Part shown: positions 1 through 11,226 of the stretch, in pieces
How positions within the stretch are numbered: position 1 is the first letter of the stretch
How the letters are laid out: every line of letters starts with the position of its first letter
Source: Trogon surrucura
Taxonomy: Eukaryota; Chordata; Aves; Trogoniformes; Trogonidae
Length of the DNA: 64,000 bases
Direction: 5' to 3'
Assembly: GCA_020746105.1 (NCBI GenBank)
Contig: CM036628.1
Coordinates: 6,644,001-6,708,000 of the forward strand
Translations under genes and position numbers: made by a program
The notes under the pieces: generated by a model
Database searches by the model: none
Seen by the model: only the letters and a program-made list of their open reading frames with translations
What the model was told of the DNA's origin: nothing

Positions 1-3000
1 TTGTGCTTTTTATTTTATTTAATTTAATTTTATCTTTATTTTTTTAGTCATTTTTAGCTTACAGCCTTTTTGTTGATAGTGTTGGTGGCAACTTTCACAG
101 CTTGCTGTTTAAGCCTAATTTCAGTTTTTCTCACATGGTCTTTAGACTTTCAATCATTTAAATAGTCTCTCTGTGAAAATATTGTCTGATTTATAAATGA
201 CCTCCTTTGAAAGACAGAGACAGGTCTGTTGACCCATGTGGGGTTTTCTTTAAGAATAAAGATTGAGATCTTCATTCCTCCTAAAGAAACAAAATCTCAC
301 AAATTGATTCTGGACTGTAATTTCTACGTAGTTTTACTAATTTCACAGATTTTATGATGTTCTTCCTTTATAACAGTTCAGATGCACAGACAAGTTTTTA
401 GGTACTTTGGAAGAAATGTTTTCGTTGTGTTTTTATCAGTATTTAATGCTGTCTACATCCAGTGATTAGTTTTGTGAGTGCAACTTAAAAGATAGCAAAA
501 ATGGGGCTGGTAAGGATTCTGACTTATGTATTGATATACTCCTTTGCTTTGAGTTCGGGAGAAACTCCACTACACACAGTATTGAAGCAAGCATGTGTAT
601 GTGTGTGTGCACATATGTATGGATTTGGACGTGGATTTGCAACAGAAGGTCCTTGCTCATCACTTCATAGCGCAGGAAAAAAAAAAGATGCAATAACTGC
701 AGAGAGAAAGCACTCTTAACGCCACTGAGTGGTAGCAGAATTACTAAAGTGTTCCTCTGTGGTTCATGTATAGTCCTGTTTGCATCTATCGTCTCCTCTC
801 AGGCAGTGAAGGTGTGACAGAAAGTAGCAACATCTCTGTCCTCTTGGTCCTGTGGTCCCTGAAGTCAGTAACAAAACTCAAAGTGCTGTCATCATGTTGT
901 TTTTCAGAAAGTTATCTGCAGCAGACTAGCATCTTGAAATTTTAAGAAAGGCAAAATATTTCACGAGTCGCCAAAGAAAATCAGTTTGTGGTTCTGAATC
1001 AAGTGTAGAAGTGTCCGATAGGTGGGCAGGCTGGCAGGCTGAGGTGTCATCGCGAAGGGCCTTTGCCTCCTGCAGCGTCTTCTCGGAGCACACTGGGGTG
1101 CACTGGGAGTGAGACAAAGACGATGAAGATGAGAAAGGAGTCCACTGTCCTTAGGACATCTTCCCACTTTGCGCACTGTTTTATAAATACAAATAAACCA
1201 AGACATGTTAATGTTGGGAGGGCTCAATTCCCCTATTTCCAATACTCCTCCTGGACTTCCATGGTATAGCCAGACCACTATACACAGCAATGCATGTAGG
1301 CATTCGGTATTGCCTGGTGAGGTATGTACATATCTCACTAGACATAGGGACATATTTTAGATATATCGCTTGGTATTTTGTAGCCTGTGTGTGTAAGCTG
1401 AAAGCTCAGTTAGTCTCTTCTTCATTATCGAAACCTACCTGCTACTGAATGCAAAATGTTCCAGCCTGACTTACAGAGCAGACATCTCTACAGTGTTCTT
1501 GTCAGACCTGCCCTTCTGATGGGCTCGGTAGCTTTACTTTAGCCGTTCTGTCCATTACTTTTGTCTTCCAAGATCAGTGATTCTGGTCATCTCACAGCAT
1601 CGTGGTAGCTGGTGTAGTCAGAAGAGACTGAGCTCAGATCTTGAGTACAGGCAGCGGGATCCCGTGGCTCCACAGAGAGAAATGAGAGCAAATTCAGGTG
1701 CACGTGAGTTACTGCATAAAACTGGTGTCAGATGAGGCTTAAACCTGGTCTCATGAGAGACACTTCAACAGAAATACTATGAGGATAAGCTGTGCCCAGA
1801 GCCACAGGGTATGTGGCAACATCTCAGGCAGCTCATTGGCACTGTAGTCGTGTTAGACAGTGATAAAGATGCAAAGAGTGGTTTAAAGAAACTGAGCCCA
1901 GTTGGTGTGGTCTGGCGTTACGAGTTTAATCTGTGTGTGTTTCTGGGGAAAGGGAATTCATTACTGTCAATACGTCCTGCAAAATAACACCTATACCATG
2001 GTGTTCTACAAAATCAGACTATGACACCATCCCATTCAACTCGTAGTCCACCTCAGGGTGCCACCGTGTGTCACAAAGCACTGATGCTTGTGGCTGCCCT
2101 GAAGTCACCTTAGATTTAAACTGTTTTTCCCTTACAACTCCAGCGAGGACCAAGCCCAGGGACCCAGCCACCAGCTCAAGTAGCGATGTGTGCACTCGGT
2201 GCTCTGGAGAGGGGCTGCAGGAGAGACCTGACCTTGCCTGCCACAGGCTGCGGAGCCACACTGCGCTCCCCGAGCCCGCAGCCTCCTCAGGGTGTTGGGA
2301 CTACTATGGGTCTGCGCAGTGTGAGTCCACACACAGCCCTGGCCACCGTGTTGGTGTGCAGGAGGCGCCGTGGGGGACCAGTGCTGTGCCCGGGGGAGGG
2401 AGTGACCCCAGCCCCACCGCCCGGGTGCAACGGAGCTGTGGCTCTGTGTTGCGTTTAGGTCTCATCCTCTGCGGCTGCAGATGGGACTTGGATTTGAACG
2501 TTCACTTTCGCTTCCGCTGCATCTGGAAACATCAAACGGGTTGACAGGAGCGGTGCATACAGCATCATCATAAAACTAAGGCAATACTCACATAATTGCA
2601 AATTAAATTGTAGCGTCCACAGGACCACTCATGCTTACAGGACTCTAGCTGAGTCCTCCTGACGCCAGTGGTGAAAGCCATGCGAGCGGGCAATGCAGCT
2701 GTTTGAGACTTGTTTTCTTCTTTGGTTTTAACTGGGTTACCCTGCGTGCAAGTTCTGTAAGCTCTCTGTGCTGGATATAAGTTTACTTACACTTGTGTGT
2801 CACCCTGTTGTAGTTCCAGTGAAAAACCCATCAAGTAGAGATAGCCTCAGTTTGTGCTCGGTCACTTCCTTTTCTGAATGAAAAAGAAGGTCGTGTTCTG
2901 AAGTGACTATCATTGTTTTAATCAACAACAGTAACTACAATGGACCAAACTTTGAGCTAAGCCGATGTAAAGTAACTTGGCTCAGCTTTTGGAATTCATG

Positions 3001-3120
3001 GGACCAAATTCTGCTGTCATGTGGCAGTAATGCAAGTCTTACAGAGCTTGCTGAGCACTGTTTATCGAAGGAGAAGCTGTTTAACAAAAATGGCAGAGCA
3101 TTACCAAAGTTAAGTTTATT
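1..3120. other. Noncoding unique sequence, left edge
   Basis: I see no gene here. The first 500 bases are AT-rich and T-rich on the plus strand. A short TG repeat lies at about 594-611. The stretch at roughly 2190-2460 is GC-rich and holds overlapping open frames on both strands (the longest about 158 codons, plus strand, 2068-2544). Their Ser/Pro/Gly/Cys-rich translations and the openness of several frames at once are what GC-rich noncoding DNA gives by chance. The block could be intron, 3' UTR or intergenic DNA of a gene to the left. Near 2999-3030 the words ACCAAATTCTGCTGTCA resemble one arm of the palindromic repeats that follow. Confidence 0.6.
594..611. repeat. Short TG microsatellite
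   Basis: An alternating GT/TG run, followed by ACATATGTAT, gives a stretch of alternating purine-pyrimidine about 30 bases long. It is a simple repeat with no sign of function. Confidence 0.8.
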
Positions 3121-3186
3121 GGGCCAGAACTTCAGTTGCATTAGCGCAGTTAATTTGGTGGAATTACACCCACTTTTGTTCTGGCT
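3121..3186. repeat. Small palindromic repeat, copy 1
   Basis: The block opens with GGGCCAGAAC and closes with GTTCTGGC, an inverted match of 8 bases over about 66 bp. The inner part (TTCAG, TTAGCGCAG, GGAATTACACCC) resembles a degraded form of a sauropsid palindromic repeat that I recall, in which arms of GGGCCAGATCCTCAGCTGGTG type flank a short centre. It has no coding capacity. A non-autonomous DNA transposon (MITE-like) origin is an inference from the inverted ends, and I cannot give a database name. Confidence 0.5.
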
Positions 3187-3451
3187 GAGCACTCACCCCG
3201 CTGAAATTAGTTCAAGGTCTCTGGCCTAATGCTGGAATAACTGAAAGCAGACTTGCTCTTCAACCAGACCATATGTTGACTCAGCCTTTGCTCAGGGAAA
3301 CCACCATTGACATCGGTGACAAATAATGTGGAGTTATGGACACGAAGAAGCTTTGACCCACTGGCAGAAGGCGTTTACCCTTGAATTTATGAATGAACTG
3401 AATAGTGGATAGCAACACACGTGCTTTATTTATGACAGAGGTAGAGCACAA

Positions 3452-3496
3452 GTTCCTCAGCTGGTGTAAACCGGTGTAGGAGCACCGATTTCACCT
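3452..3496. repeat. Small palindromic repeat, copy 2 (partial)
   Basis: The left arm TTCCTCAGCTGGTGTAAACC and the right part CACCGATTTCACC are inverted relative to each other (GGTG-AAATCGGTG against GGTGTAAACCGGTG). The TCAGCTGGTGTAAA core is shared with the copy at 3862-3935. The outer GGGCCAGA end is missing or degraded. Low divergence of the core suggests the same family as the neighbouring copies. Confidence 0.5.
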
Positions 3497-3861
3497 TAGT
3501 TAGTCCAATACGCACACACTGAGAAGCAACCCTCTAACCCCAGACTAATTTTTGCCAATGTATCTCTATGCAGATAAACTCCCAAAGCTTTTATCATCAT
3601 GCCTTTTTTACTGATCATGCCAATGAAATGATTAATGCATCATAATCCTTGCCTATAAGGAAGTAGTGTACTTTGCAAAGCTATGCAGCATAGAGCACAT
3701 CATAAAACTGCTTCAGACCACACAGCCTGGAAAAGCGTTATCAGAAACTAGACTAACAGAGCAGCCTTTTATCTGATGCCGATTACGCTGTCACTCTGCA
3801 CTTCCACCACGGAGAGTTTTACATACGGAGTGAATGATGGTTGCACATTCCTGATGACTGT

Positions 3862-3935
3862 GGGCCAGAGCTTCAGCTGATGTGCCTCTAAGTAGCTCCG
3901 TAGATGTCAGTGCTGATTTACACCAGCTGAAAAAA
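3862..3935. repeat. Small palindromic repeat, copy 3
   Basis: The left arm GGGCCAGAGCTTCAGCTGATG and the right arm GATTTACACCAGCTGA form an imperfect palindrome. TCAGCTGATG pairs with CACCAGCTGA at 9 of 10 positions. The centre contains TAGCTCCGTAGATGTCAG, close to the TAGCTCCATTGAAGTCAATG centre I recall for this repeat. This is the clearest of three copies within 0.8 kb. Such a palindrome could form a hairpin in RNA or single-stranded DNA, but nothing indicates that it does. Confidence 0.6.
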
Positions 3936-4325
3936 CTAGTCCTCTCCCTTTTCATACTGTGCTAATGCAGCTTTATAAATACATACCGGAGCTGAGTATA
4001 CATTGAACTATTCTGATTCAGCACCAGATAATCCCTGCTAAAAGAATTGGAGGGTAATTTTTGCCTGCCATCTAGGCTCACATATGTTTTGGTTTTGACT
4101 AAAAGGCCTGTTGCAATTTCATTACCTCTGAGTTTAAATATTTACTGGCATCAGCATTAGCTTGCATAGAAAAATGGCAAATAAATTCAAACGTGTCATA
4201 AACACGCTCAGCCTAGAGACGGAATCTGTTACTTTAGTTCAAAGACATTGGAGCAGGCTAAAGTGGTTTTTCCAAGCCAAATGGATTTTGTACGTTTAAA
4301 AGTCATGGCAAATATTTATCTAGGC

Positions 4326-4420
4326 CCAATTCTGCTGTTCTTCCCCTGAGCATCCCAATCAGCAGGTTGCTCCAATGAAGTCCACAGGAGTAACTGTCTA
4401 AATCAGTGCTCAGCACACAG
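4326..4420. repeat. Related palindromic-repeat relic
   Basis: GCCCAATTCTGCTGTTC followed about 45 bases later by CCAATGAAGTCCACAGGAGT and AATCAGTGCTCAGCA resembles the sauropsid repeat that carries CCAATTCTGCTC arms and an AATGAAGTCAATGGGAGT centre. It is more decayed than the 3862 copy and the inverted pairing is weak. I call it by resemblance only. Confidence 0.35.
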
Positions 4421-5745
4421 GCTGCAGAATCAGGCATGGAATATGTTAGGTAGATGCAATCAGGAGTTTAATTTTAGCCATATGTATCATTTGAGGACAC
4501 TTAAAAATTATGTACATTTTATCGAAGTTGACAGTCCTTGTAATTCCATAAAATATTGTGTAATTTATTCCTGTCTGTATTTTTGACATCTCTGGATTGC
4601 GTATCTTCTACTGAATCTTAAATGCTGTTCTTTTAAAAACCCCATTCAGAAGGTCTAGGACGTATCGTCACAGAATATGAGAAAGAGTCAAAAGATCTGG
4701 TTGGTTTTTGCTCTCGTTTTATTCTCTCCCTTGGTTTGTGTTTTGTCTTTGGCTGTAGTACTCCCAGTATTTTAAAAATGGCTCAATTCAAGTTGCTTCC
4801 TGTCTCCTAAAAAAAAAAAGAAAAGAAAACAAACAAAAAACCAAAATATAACTAAGGTTCAGGAAAATTAATCCTGGCAACCTCAATGGATATTTGCTCT
4901 TTCTAGTTGTCTTGGTTTTTTAATGTAGCCATGTTGGGAGTAGTCTAGTGTGTGCATTCTCTTGCCCATCATTTCTGGCTATTGTGGCAAATACTATTTT
5001 TTCCTCTTTTTTTTTTTTTTTCTTTTCTGTGTGTGTGTGCGTGCGCACATGTATAATTAACCAAAATATCAGGAAAATTTATATATATGCTTTCTTCTGG
5101 TTCCTGGAAATAGAGCAATGTTATGACCTTACGGTCTTCCAGCAAAAGTCAGATTTAATTTCCGCATTGCAGTGCAACTTAATTAGCTATTGGAATTAGA
5201 TTACAGTTTACTAAATGGCCCTTTACCTTACATTCTTTCTTTTTATTTACTATTGAAGTAGCCTTTTTTTTCCTCATGTGTGCAAATATCATATCAATAA
5301 TCATTGCAATTCCACAAGGTGTCTTTGTTCTGAACAAGCATGTTATTCTTGTAAAGTTTTAAGTATAAGTTAAGATGTTTTGTACAGACCAAGGTAACTG
5401 TTAAAATGTCAAGCAATTACTGAAATGTTGTATAGTTATAAAAGTTTGATTTCTTTTGCTTTATATGTATAAAATTGTATCTTGCCTGTTTTGCTTTGTA
5501 TTTCCAATGTGTTGCACAATTATGCATTTTGTTTACATTTGTTCCTTCTTCAGAAAAAAAAAGAAATAACAGTAATACTTTATGTACAAACATTTTAAAT
5601 GTACTTTTGTTGTTTTTAAACACAATGTCTCTGTATAAATAATATTGGTTGAACTGGTACCTTTGTGTCTCTCATAGAGGGATTAATTATACTGCCAGTG
5701 CATTGAATTATTTAAAAAAAAAGTAAAATAAAATTTTTATGAAAA
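4421..5745 (+). other. AT-rich tract, possible distal 3' UTR
   Basis: This stretch is strongly AT-rich with many plus-strand T runs (T15 at 5007-5021), a GT repeat at about 5029-5050, and repeated ATTTA and TGTA words. It ends just past an AATAAA hexamer. That texture is usual for the far end of a long vertebrate 3' UTR transcribed left to right. No stop codon or upstream exon lies in the window to prove it, so a transcript starting off the left edge is inference. Plain AT-rich intergenic DNA is the alternative. I do not recognise the gene. Confidence 0.3.
5727..5732 (+). promoter_or_regulatory. Candidate polyadenylation signal AATAAA
   Basis: AATAAA sits at the end of the T-rich and A-rich tract, shortly before the base composition changes. 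A GT-rich run (ATGTGTGTGTGTCATT) occurs at about 5875-5892. That is farther downstream than a typical downstream element, which lowers confidence. AATAAA hexamers are frequent by chance in AT-rich DNA, so the call rests on context. Confidence 0.3.
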
Positions 5746-6289
5746 TGTAACCCATTTTATCACTATAAATTATTCTGTCTACTGCTATTTTCTCATTCCC
5801 CTCCCAGGATACAAGAAGTATGGTACAATAAGTACTGTTTGTGGGAGACCTGTCATTGCTTTTAATTTTTAATCAATGTGTGTGTGTCATTGCAGAGCCT
5901 TAAGATGACTTGATGCTAGAAAATAACGTAGCGCCGCTGCGGGCTGTGAGGTACCGGGATCAATAGCGTGTTTGCCCCATCCCTGAGGGGCCTCAGCTGC
6001 AAGACAGCAGCCTAACCCCGGTCTGTCACAAACCCAACCCGAAGAGCAAAGGAGCCTGGTGTCAAAGACCAGGATTTTTTGGTCGCTTTTTGACCAGCAG
6101 CCCAAGGCTCTGGCGTGACTGAAGCGGTGTCGTCCTGGCGCTGACCCTCTGCACGAGGCTGCGCCGCTCCCCAGGGGCTTCCTGGGATGACAACAAGTAG
6201 GAACGCCAGGTTTTATATATCATCGTCGCAGAAACAGCTCTAAGAGCCAGCGCCAAGAATGCCAGCTCAAAAGAGATGTGAAAAGCTCT
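5746..6289. other. Noncoding transition to GC-rich DNA
   Basis: Composition shifts sharply from AT-rich to GC-rich at about 5900. The minus strand is open from 6667 to 6062 (about 200 codons), but the product is low-complexity, rich in Ser, Pro and Arg, without motifs. The plus strand is open over the same DNA, so I do not call either as a gene. Confidence 0.5.
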
Positions 6290-6440
6290 CGGGAGATGCT
6301 GAGCGGTGCGCGACGTGGCTGTCCCCGCGCCCGGCCGAGCGCTCGGCGCTGCTGAGCACGGAGCAAGTGAGGTCAAGCTGCCCACCAGGGAGGGACGAAC
6401 ACAGCACGGCCGACACCGAGTCCATCTCAGGCCGCTGTCC
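6290..6440. promoter_or_regulatory. Compact CpG cluster
   Basis: The 61 bases 6301-6361 contain 12 CpG dinucleotides, and the flanking lines add several more. The rest of the window is CpG-poor. The cluster is short (about 150 bp dense core, within 0.6 kb of GC-rich DNA), below the usual size of a promoter CpG island. It could be a minor or orphan island, the edge of a GC-rich exon not recognised here, or an isochore fluctuation. No TATA box or conserved first exon is visible. Confidence 0.35.
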
Positions 6441-6904
6441 CAGGGAAAAGAAGCCATCGCTGTGCTTTCTTCCACGGCCCCCTTACAGGGCTGCTTCCAA
6501 CCTTTGCCTCTTGGTCTGGAGAACTTCGTGCTCTGCAGGTGCTGTGGGAGGGCAGGGCCAGGAGGCGGCTGGGGGGGGCTGTCTGAGCCCAGGCAGTGTT
6601 GGGGAAAAGAGGTGGGATGAGCCCAGGATGCAGATGGCATTGCAGAAGGATGCTCTGAAAGGCCCAACGGTGGGCATTCCTCTGGGTTTGAGGCTCTTTA
6701 TTGTAATGTCCTGCCAGTCGCTCATGTCCTCCAGCTTCTCTGCACTGCTCTGATCACACAAAGTGGCTTAAAGCTGCCCTGCCTGACCAGGCTACGGCTT
6801 TTTTCAGTGTCCATTATCCCACTTGTGTGAATGGATACCTGCAAAGCACGTGCCAGAGTCCACTCCTTCTTGGCAATATGTGTCTTCAGAGGAAAAGCTG
6901 GAAT

Positions 6905-6952
6905 GGGGTATCGAGGTCCCTTCCAATCCCTAACATTCTATGATTCTATGAT
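6905..6952 (+). mobile_element. CR1 LINE, 3' tail only
   Basis: GGTCCCTTCCAATCCCTAAC followed by ATTCTATGATTCTATGAT is the terminal part of an avian CR1 element, sense orientation. Only the last about 45 bases are present, an extreme 5' truncation of the kind CR1 retrotransposition commonly leaves. CR1 ends in short direct repeats rather than poly(A), as here. Confidence 0.85.
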
Positions 6953-9900
6953 CTGGATCTCACTGTGTATCCCGGGTGCCTGTTTTGCATTCAAGGAGCC
7001 AGAAAATATCCTCTCTGAATATCTCAAGGAGCGAGACATCTTTTGGGCCAGCGAGAGGGAGGACAGGTCTGATGCTGCCTGTGTCATTCATTGCCCGAGT
7101 CCTTGGCATCCTCTGGGTGCGCCCAGAAAACAGCTTGAAGCTTGACTTCAGATAGGCAGCTCATGTCATTCCCTGCATGCGTAACCTTGTAATTGGCTGT
7201 GAAGTGCTCTGTGATCCCCGCTATGAATGATGAATGGCTCCACATAAACCTGTGCTGTACAGCACTGTTAGTGCGACTGCACAACTCGGGAAAAAAGCCC
7301 TCTGGAAAAAAAAAAGTGAAAAAAATCATCATTCATATTGCCAGTACAGGGGATTCCCAAAGTAGCGAAAGATGCCAGCCTGCTGACTGGAGGGAGAACT
7401 GGCTTCTCCAAACACGACAATGACAGGTGTAGCAGAAGATGGGTGTTTGGATGCTCGTTTTCATGCACAGTGACCTCAGACAAGGTCCTGTGTGCCCTTT
7501 TCCCCAGCCAAGGAGACATCGTCTCTCCCTCCCTGGTTGTGTGGGGCTGAGGCAGTGGAGCAGGATGTTGGTAAAAGCTACACGAGGCTCAAGAGAGAGA
7601 GAGAAACAAGTGCTACAATTTCTCAGCCAGCTAACATGATTTAACTGCACAACTCCCTCGGGAATGTATTTGGCCCGTGGAAAGCTGCTCCAGACCACGA
7701 GATGTTCGGTTGCCAGTATGAAAGACATAGATGATGTGAAGCCTTATTTATGTCTGAAATGTCTGGCTGGAGCTTCCCATGGCCTGTGGAGCTAAGGAGT
7801 AGGAAGTGTAACCTAAATCCTTTCACTAAAAGGCTGAGACTCTCTTCAACCCCTCCTACATGGTCCAAAAGGAAAGCAATGCAGTATCAGCTCCACATAA
7901 TAGAGAGGAATTTCAGTTACCAGCTGCATTTCAGACTGAATTTAGATATCCTTTTATCCCTTTGATTGAAAAAGGCACATGTGCATGGGAGTTTCAGGGC
8001 TTTTTCCCCCCCACTGCGTCCACGTGGTTGGAAGGACTTTATTGTAGCTAATGTAAATGTGTTCAGCACACAAACCACATGTGAAGATAATGCTAAACAG
8101 AAGTTTGTGGTCTTACGAGCTACAGAAAAGTCCCTGTTGATATTTTTAGGCATGTATGTAGACTGACCTTCTGAAAATGAGATGTGTTCTCCTCTCTTTT
8201 GGGAACCCCTACACATAGGACCACATGAAAAGAGCTAAATGTAAGGGATGAGTTACTAGGTTAGACCTCAGGAACTGGGCTGCAGAAGAGAAGAGGATAC
8301 TACCTGACTGCACTGGCCTTTCTAGGCCAGAAATATGTGTTAAATTTGGGCAATAACCTTTAGGATCAGTTTTTGTTCAAGCTCTATGTCATTCATCCAT
8401 TAAACAAATTTCAGAGCTGTTCTCAGCTGCTCTCTGGTTATGTTGCTCACACACAAGTTTGTCCACTGCTCCGGGCACTTTGTGTGTTTTGCTGGCCACA
8501 GTGGTGGTTTGCCTGAAAATGTGGCTACTGGTATTTGTAGGATTGCATGAAGACTTGCCCCAGAGTTTACATTTCGAAAGGAAAATTTGAGTGAAGAAGT
8601 AACAAAACAAAAAAAAAATCCAACAGCCACCACTACCACCACCATTCACTCCCTATTTTTCAGCCAGCTCCCAGGCAGGCAGTGTTTTGGCTAGGGGATG
8701 CTATAAGAAATGTGTGTGGCTGGATATGATGAAGCCACATGAAAAATGCTCCATTTTCTGCTTTCCAAGAGAGCCAAGTGTTGCTGCCTGCATGCCTGGG
8801 TACCAGTTTCCCTTTCCCAGTCACCCTGAGTGAAATTGCAATGCCAATTGCGCTCATGCAGCACGCCAGCTCTAATCTGCTGTAAAAATGAGGCTTCCAA
8901 GCATTTGCTGTCTTTGAAGGGCAATTCCCACCTGCAGCAGGGGCTGCTGGAAAACTCAGTATGCCCTGAGCACTCCTTTGGGCATCACCGGGAGTCTTGT
9001 CTAACTCTCCAGCCCAAGGAACTTCAGCCTCATATTGAGCAAATTCTGCAGCACTTTTGTTTTCTTGTCCTATTTTTTCTTTTTTGGCAACTCTACATTC
9101 GCTGCCTATCAAGCAGGAACTAAATAAAAAGGCTGTTATTGTCCTTCGACCCATCAATTTAAGAGCAATCACCTATGCGTTCAGGATGTGCTGGCAGGGA
9201 ATTACCTGCAATGAGAAGCTGCTTGCCAATCAGCATTGTAAAAGCCCGTTGCCTTTAGTTGTACCTCGAAGTGGATGAGAATCATTCAGTTAAGTGTAGC
9301 ACTCAGATCTCTAACGCCTTCTACGGTTTGGGAGCTGATTAGCCAAGGGGAGCCTTCTCCAGGTAGCGGTCCAGGGCATCCCGCGTTCCTCAGCTGCCTG
9401 CCCCACACTGCTGAAACCCTGAGCCCAAACTGCTGTTCATAAAGGCCGTCCGGCTCCAGCTCCACCGAGCTGCAATGGGAGGCAGCAGATTTGCCAGGAA
9501 AGAGCATAAAGGCTGCAAAATCGTGACCGGGATGGAATGTGTCAGAGGAGCAATGTGCCTGGGAAGCTTTGACGTTGACGTTGAGGAACCATAGGATATC
9601 AGGAAGGAAATGCTTTCATATGAAATGTTCCACAGCCAAGATGACATGATGTCTCCAGCTTGGATCAAGCTGCCTGCTCCAGGCAGAGATGAGTTTCTCC
9701 CTAAGGGCTCCTAGGACTGAAGGTCGCTTGGTGTCCAGAGACTCGATACAGACACTTTGGCAGTAGGAATTTTTTTTTTTTTCCACACTACTCAAATAAA
9801 CTCCTTCTTGTCTCCACTGAGCTGGTGTTGGTTCAAGGACAGGCTCATATTCTCCAGCCTGCCCCAACATGATGCTGATGAGGGACTGGCCTTGCGGACT

Positions 9901-11140
9901 GTCTAATTAGATCTGTTTCAGCCAGAAGAGGCCTCATCTGCTGATCGTCTCAGTGGGCTGCTCCGCCCTTTGGCAGGGGTGTCCTTGTCACCGGTGGCAC
10001 TGGGGAGGTGCAGATCCCTCGCAGCCAGGCTACCCTACAGTTATCCCAGCAACTGCTGCCCTGCAGAAGGAAGGTGGTTGTTCATCCAGTAAAGGCAGGT
10101 TTGAACCAGGACTTGCCAGGTGTAGTGGCCTGTGGTTATTCAGAAAGTTAAAGTAGATGACCACAATGACTGAAAATCTCTCCGCTTATTAATAAAGTCA
10201 TCTGCCCTCACCAGAGTGTCTTCTGGAGAGGAAAGGTCTGAGCCTAAATCCAGGTTATTTCATATTGACTTAACATGTCAAATCCCAGGTGAAATGGAAT
10301 CAGATTCAGGCTATCGGATTTGTAGCACCAGCATGAAAAACAATGCTGCCTGCATTGAATACTCAGGGTTTACACAGGCATAACTATGATTTCGCTGTCA
10401 AAACTGGCATCTCCTGTGGTGAACGCTGGAGTCTCTAGGGCTATGGAAATGTCACCTCCATGTCTCAAGGAGGTATTTCAATCTCAAGCATCTCTGAATC
10501 AATCAATGAAAACAGCACATCTATTTTAATAATTAAGCACCCTGGGCCCGCGCACAAAACTCCTGGTGCCTGGCACAGGGCTGCCGAAGTGCTGCCAGCC
10601 CATGGCTCAGCCCCCAGCTCTCCAAGCGGCTCTGCCAGCTCTATCAGCCCCCCAAAGCTGCTGTTCGTGTGCGGTTCCGGGAGGGTAATTTATTGCCCCA
10701 AAGATCCTGACTCTTCGCTCCCATCTATCTATATCTCTGTGTTACATTGTTTATGTTAACATAATCATTTCTCACAGAGAATGTCAATAAGTGCTGGAGA
10801 CAAAAGCAACACCAGCACCACCACCAACAAAAAGCCCAACTGCTAAATAATTCCTAGAATGAGTTGTCAGAAACCTTTTATTTACTGATTCCGCGCATTT
10901 CATTTATTCCTGGCAGTGGGCCAACCTTTCTGACAGTTAAGATTTATTGATTTAATTGCCTAGGGTAACCATGCAATAAAATCATCTCAAAGATAAATTT
11001 TCATGGCACTGTGCAGCATTGAAGTAATTTTTCAAGTGCTATGGCTATATTTCTGCAGGTTACAGGTGCAAAATTTGCTTAAAGCAGAAATGTCTCATTA
11101 TTGTAACCCGGCCACACCAGTGTGGTCCCTCCTGTGAAAC
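6953..11140. other. Unique noncoding DNA
   Basis: No gene, RNA gene or recognisable transposon. A small CCA/CCACCA run lies at about 8624-8648, an A9 run near 8609, and a tandem GACGTT pair near 9573. Open frames of up to about 170 codons (for example the minus strand at 8660-9172) lack recognisable domains and overlap open frames in other registers. Confidence 0.6.
10850..11100. promoter_or_regulatory. Candidate conserved noncoding element
   Basis: An AT-rich block without simple repeats holds TAAATAATTCC, TTTATTTACTGATT, GATTTATTGATTTAATTG and CATGCAATAAAATC. It has the look of vertebrate developmental enhancers with clustered homeodomain and forkhead-type words. The call is by texture only, and conservation was not tested. 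Confidence 0.2.
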
Positions 11141-11226
11141 TCCTTTCTTTTCTTTCTCCCCTCTCCTTTCTTTCCCTCTGTCACCGGCTCTTTATCTCCC
11201 CCCTCCCTTAATTTTTTTTTTTTTTT
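11141..11226 (+). repeat. Polypyrimidine tract
   Basis: About 85 bases of almost pure C/T (CTTTCTTTTCTTTCTCCCCT-like) are interrupted only by TCACCGG and a few A, and end in T15-16. Long homopyrimidine tracts can adopt triplex (H-DNA) conformations in vitro. A tract ending in T could also be the reversed A-rich tail of an insertion, but no source sequence is visible beside it. Confidence 0.7.

Noticed and set aside
2068-2544. Plus-strand open frame of 158 codons
   Set aside because: Falls in a GC-rich patch with other registers open. The product is Ser/Cys/Gly-rich and domain-free.
6062-6753. Open frames of about 201 codons (minus) and 164 codons (plus) over the same DNA
   Set aside because: GC-rich sequence suppresses stop codons on both strands. 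Products are low-complexity Ser/Pro/Arg/Gly-rich with no domain, and both strands are open at once.
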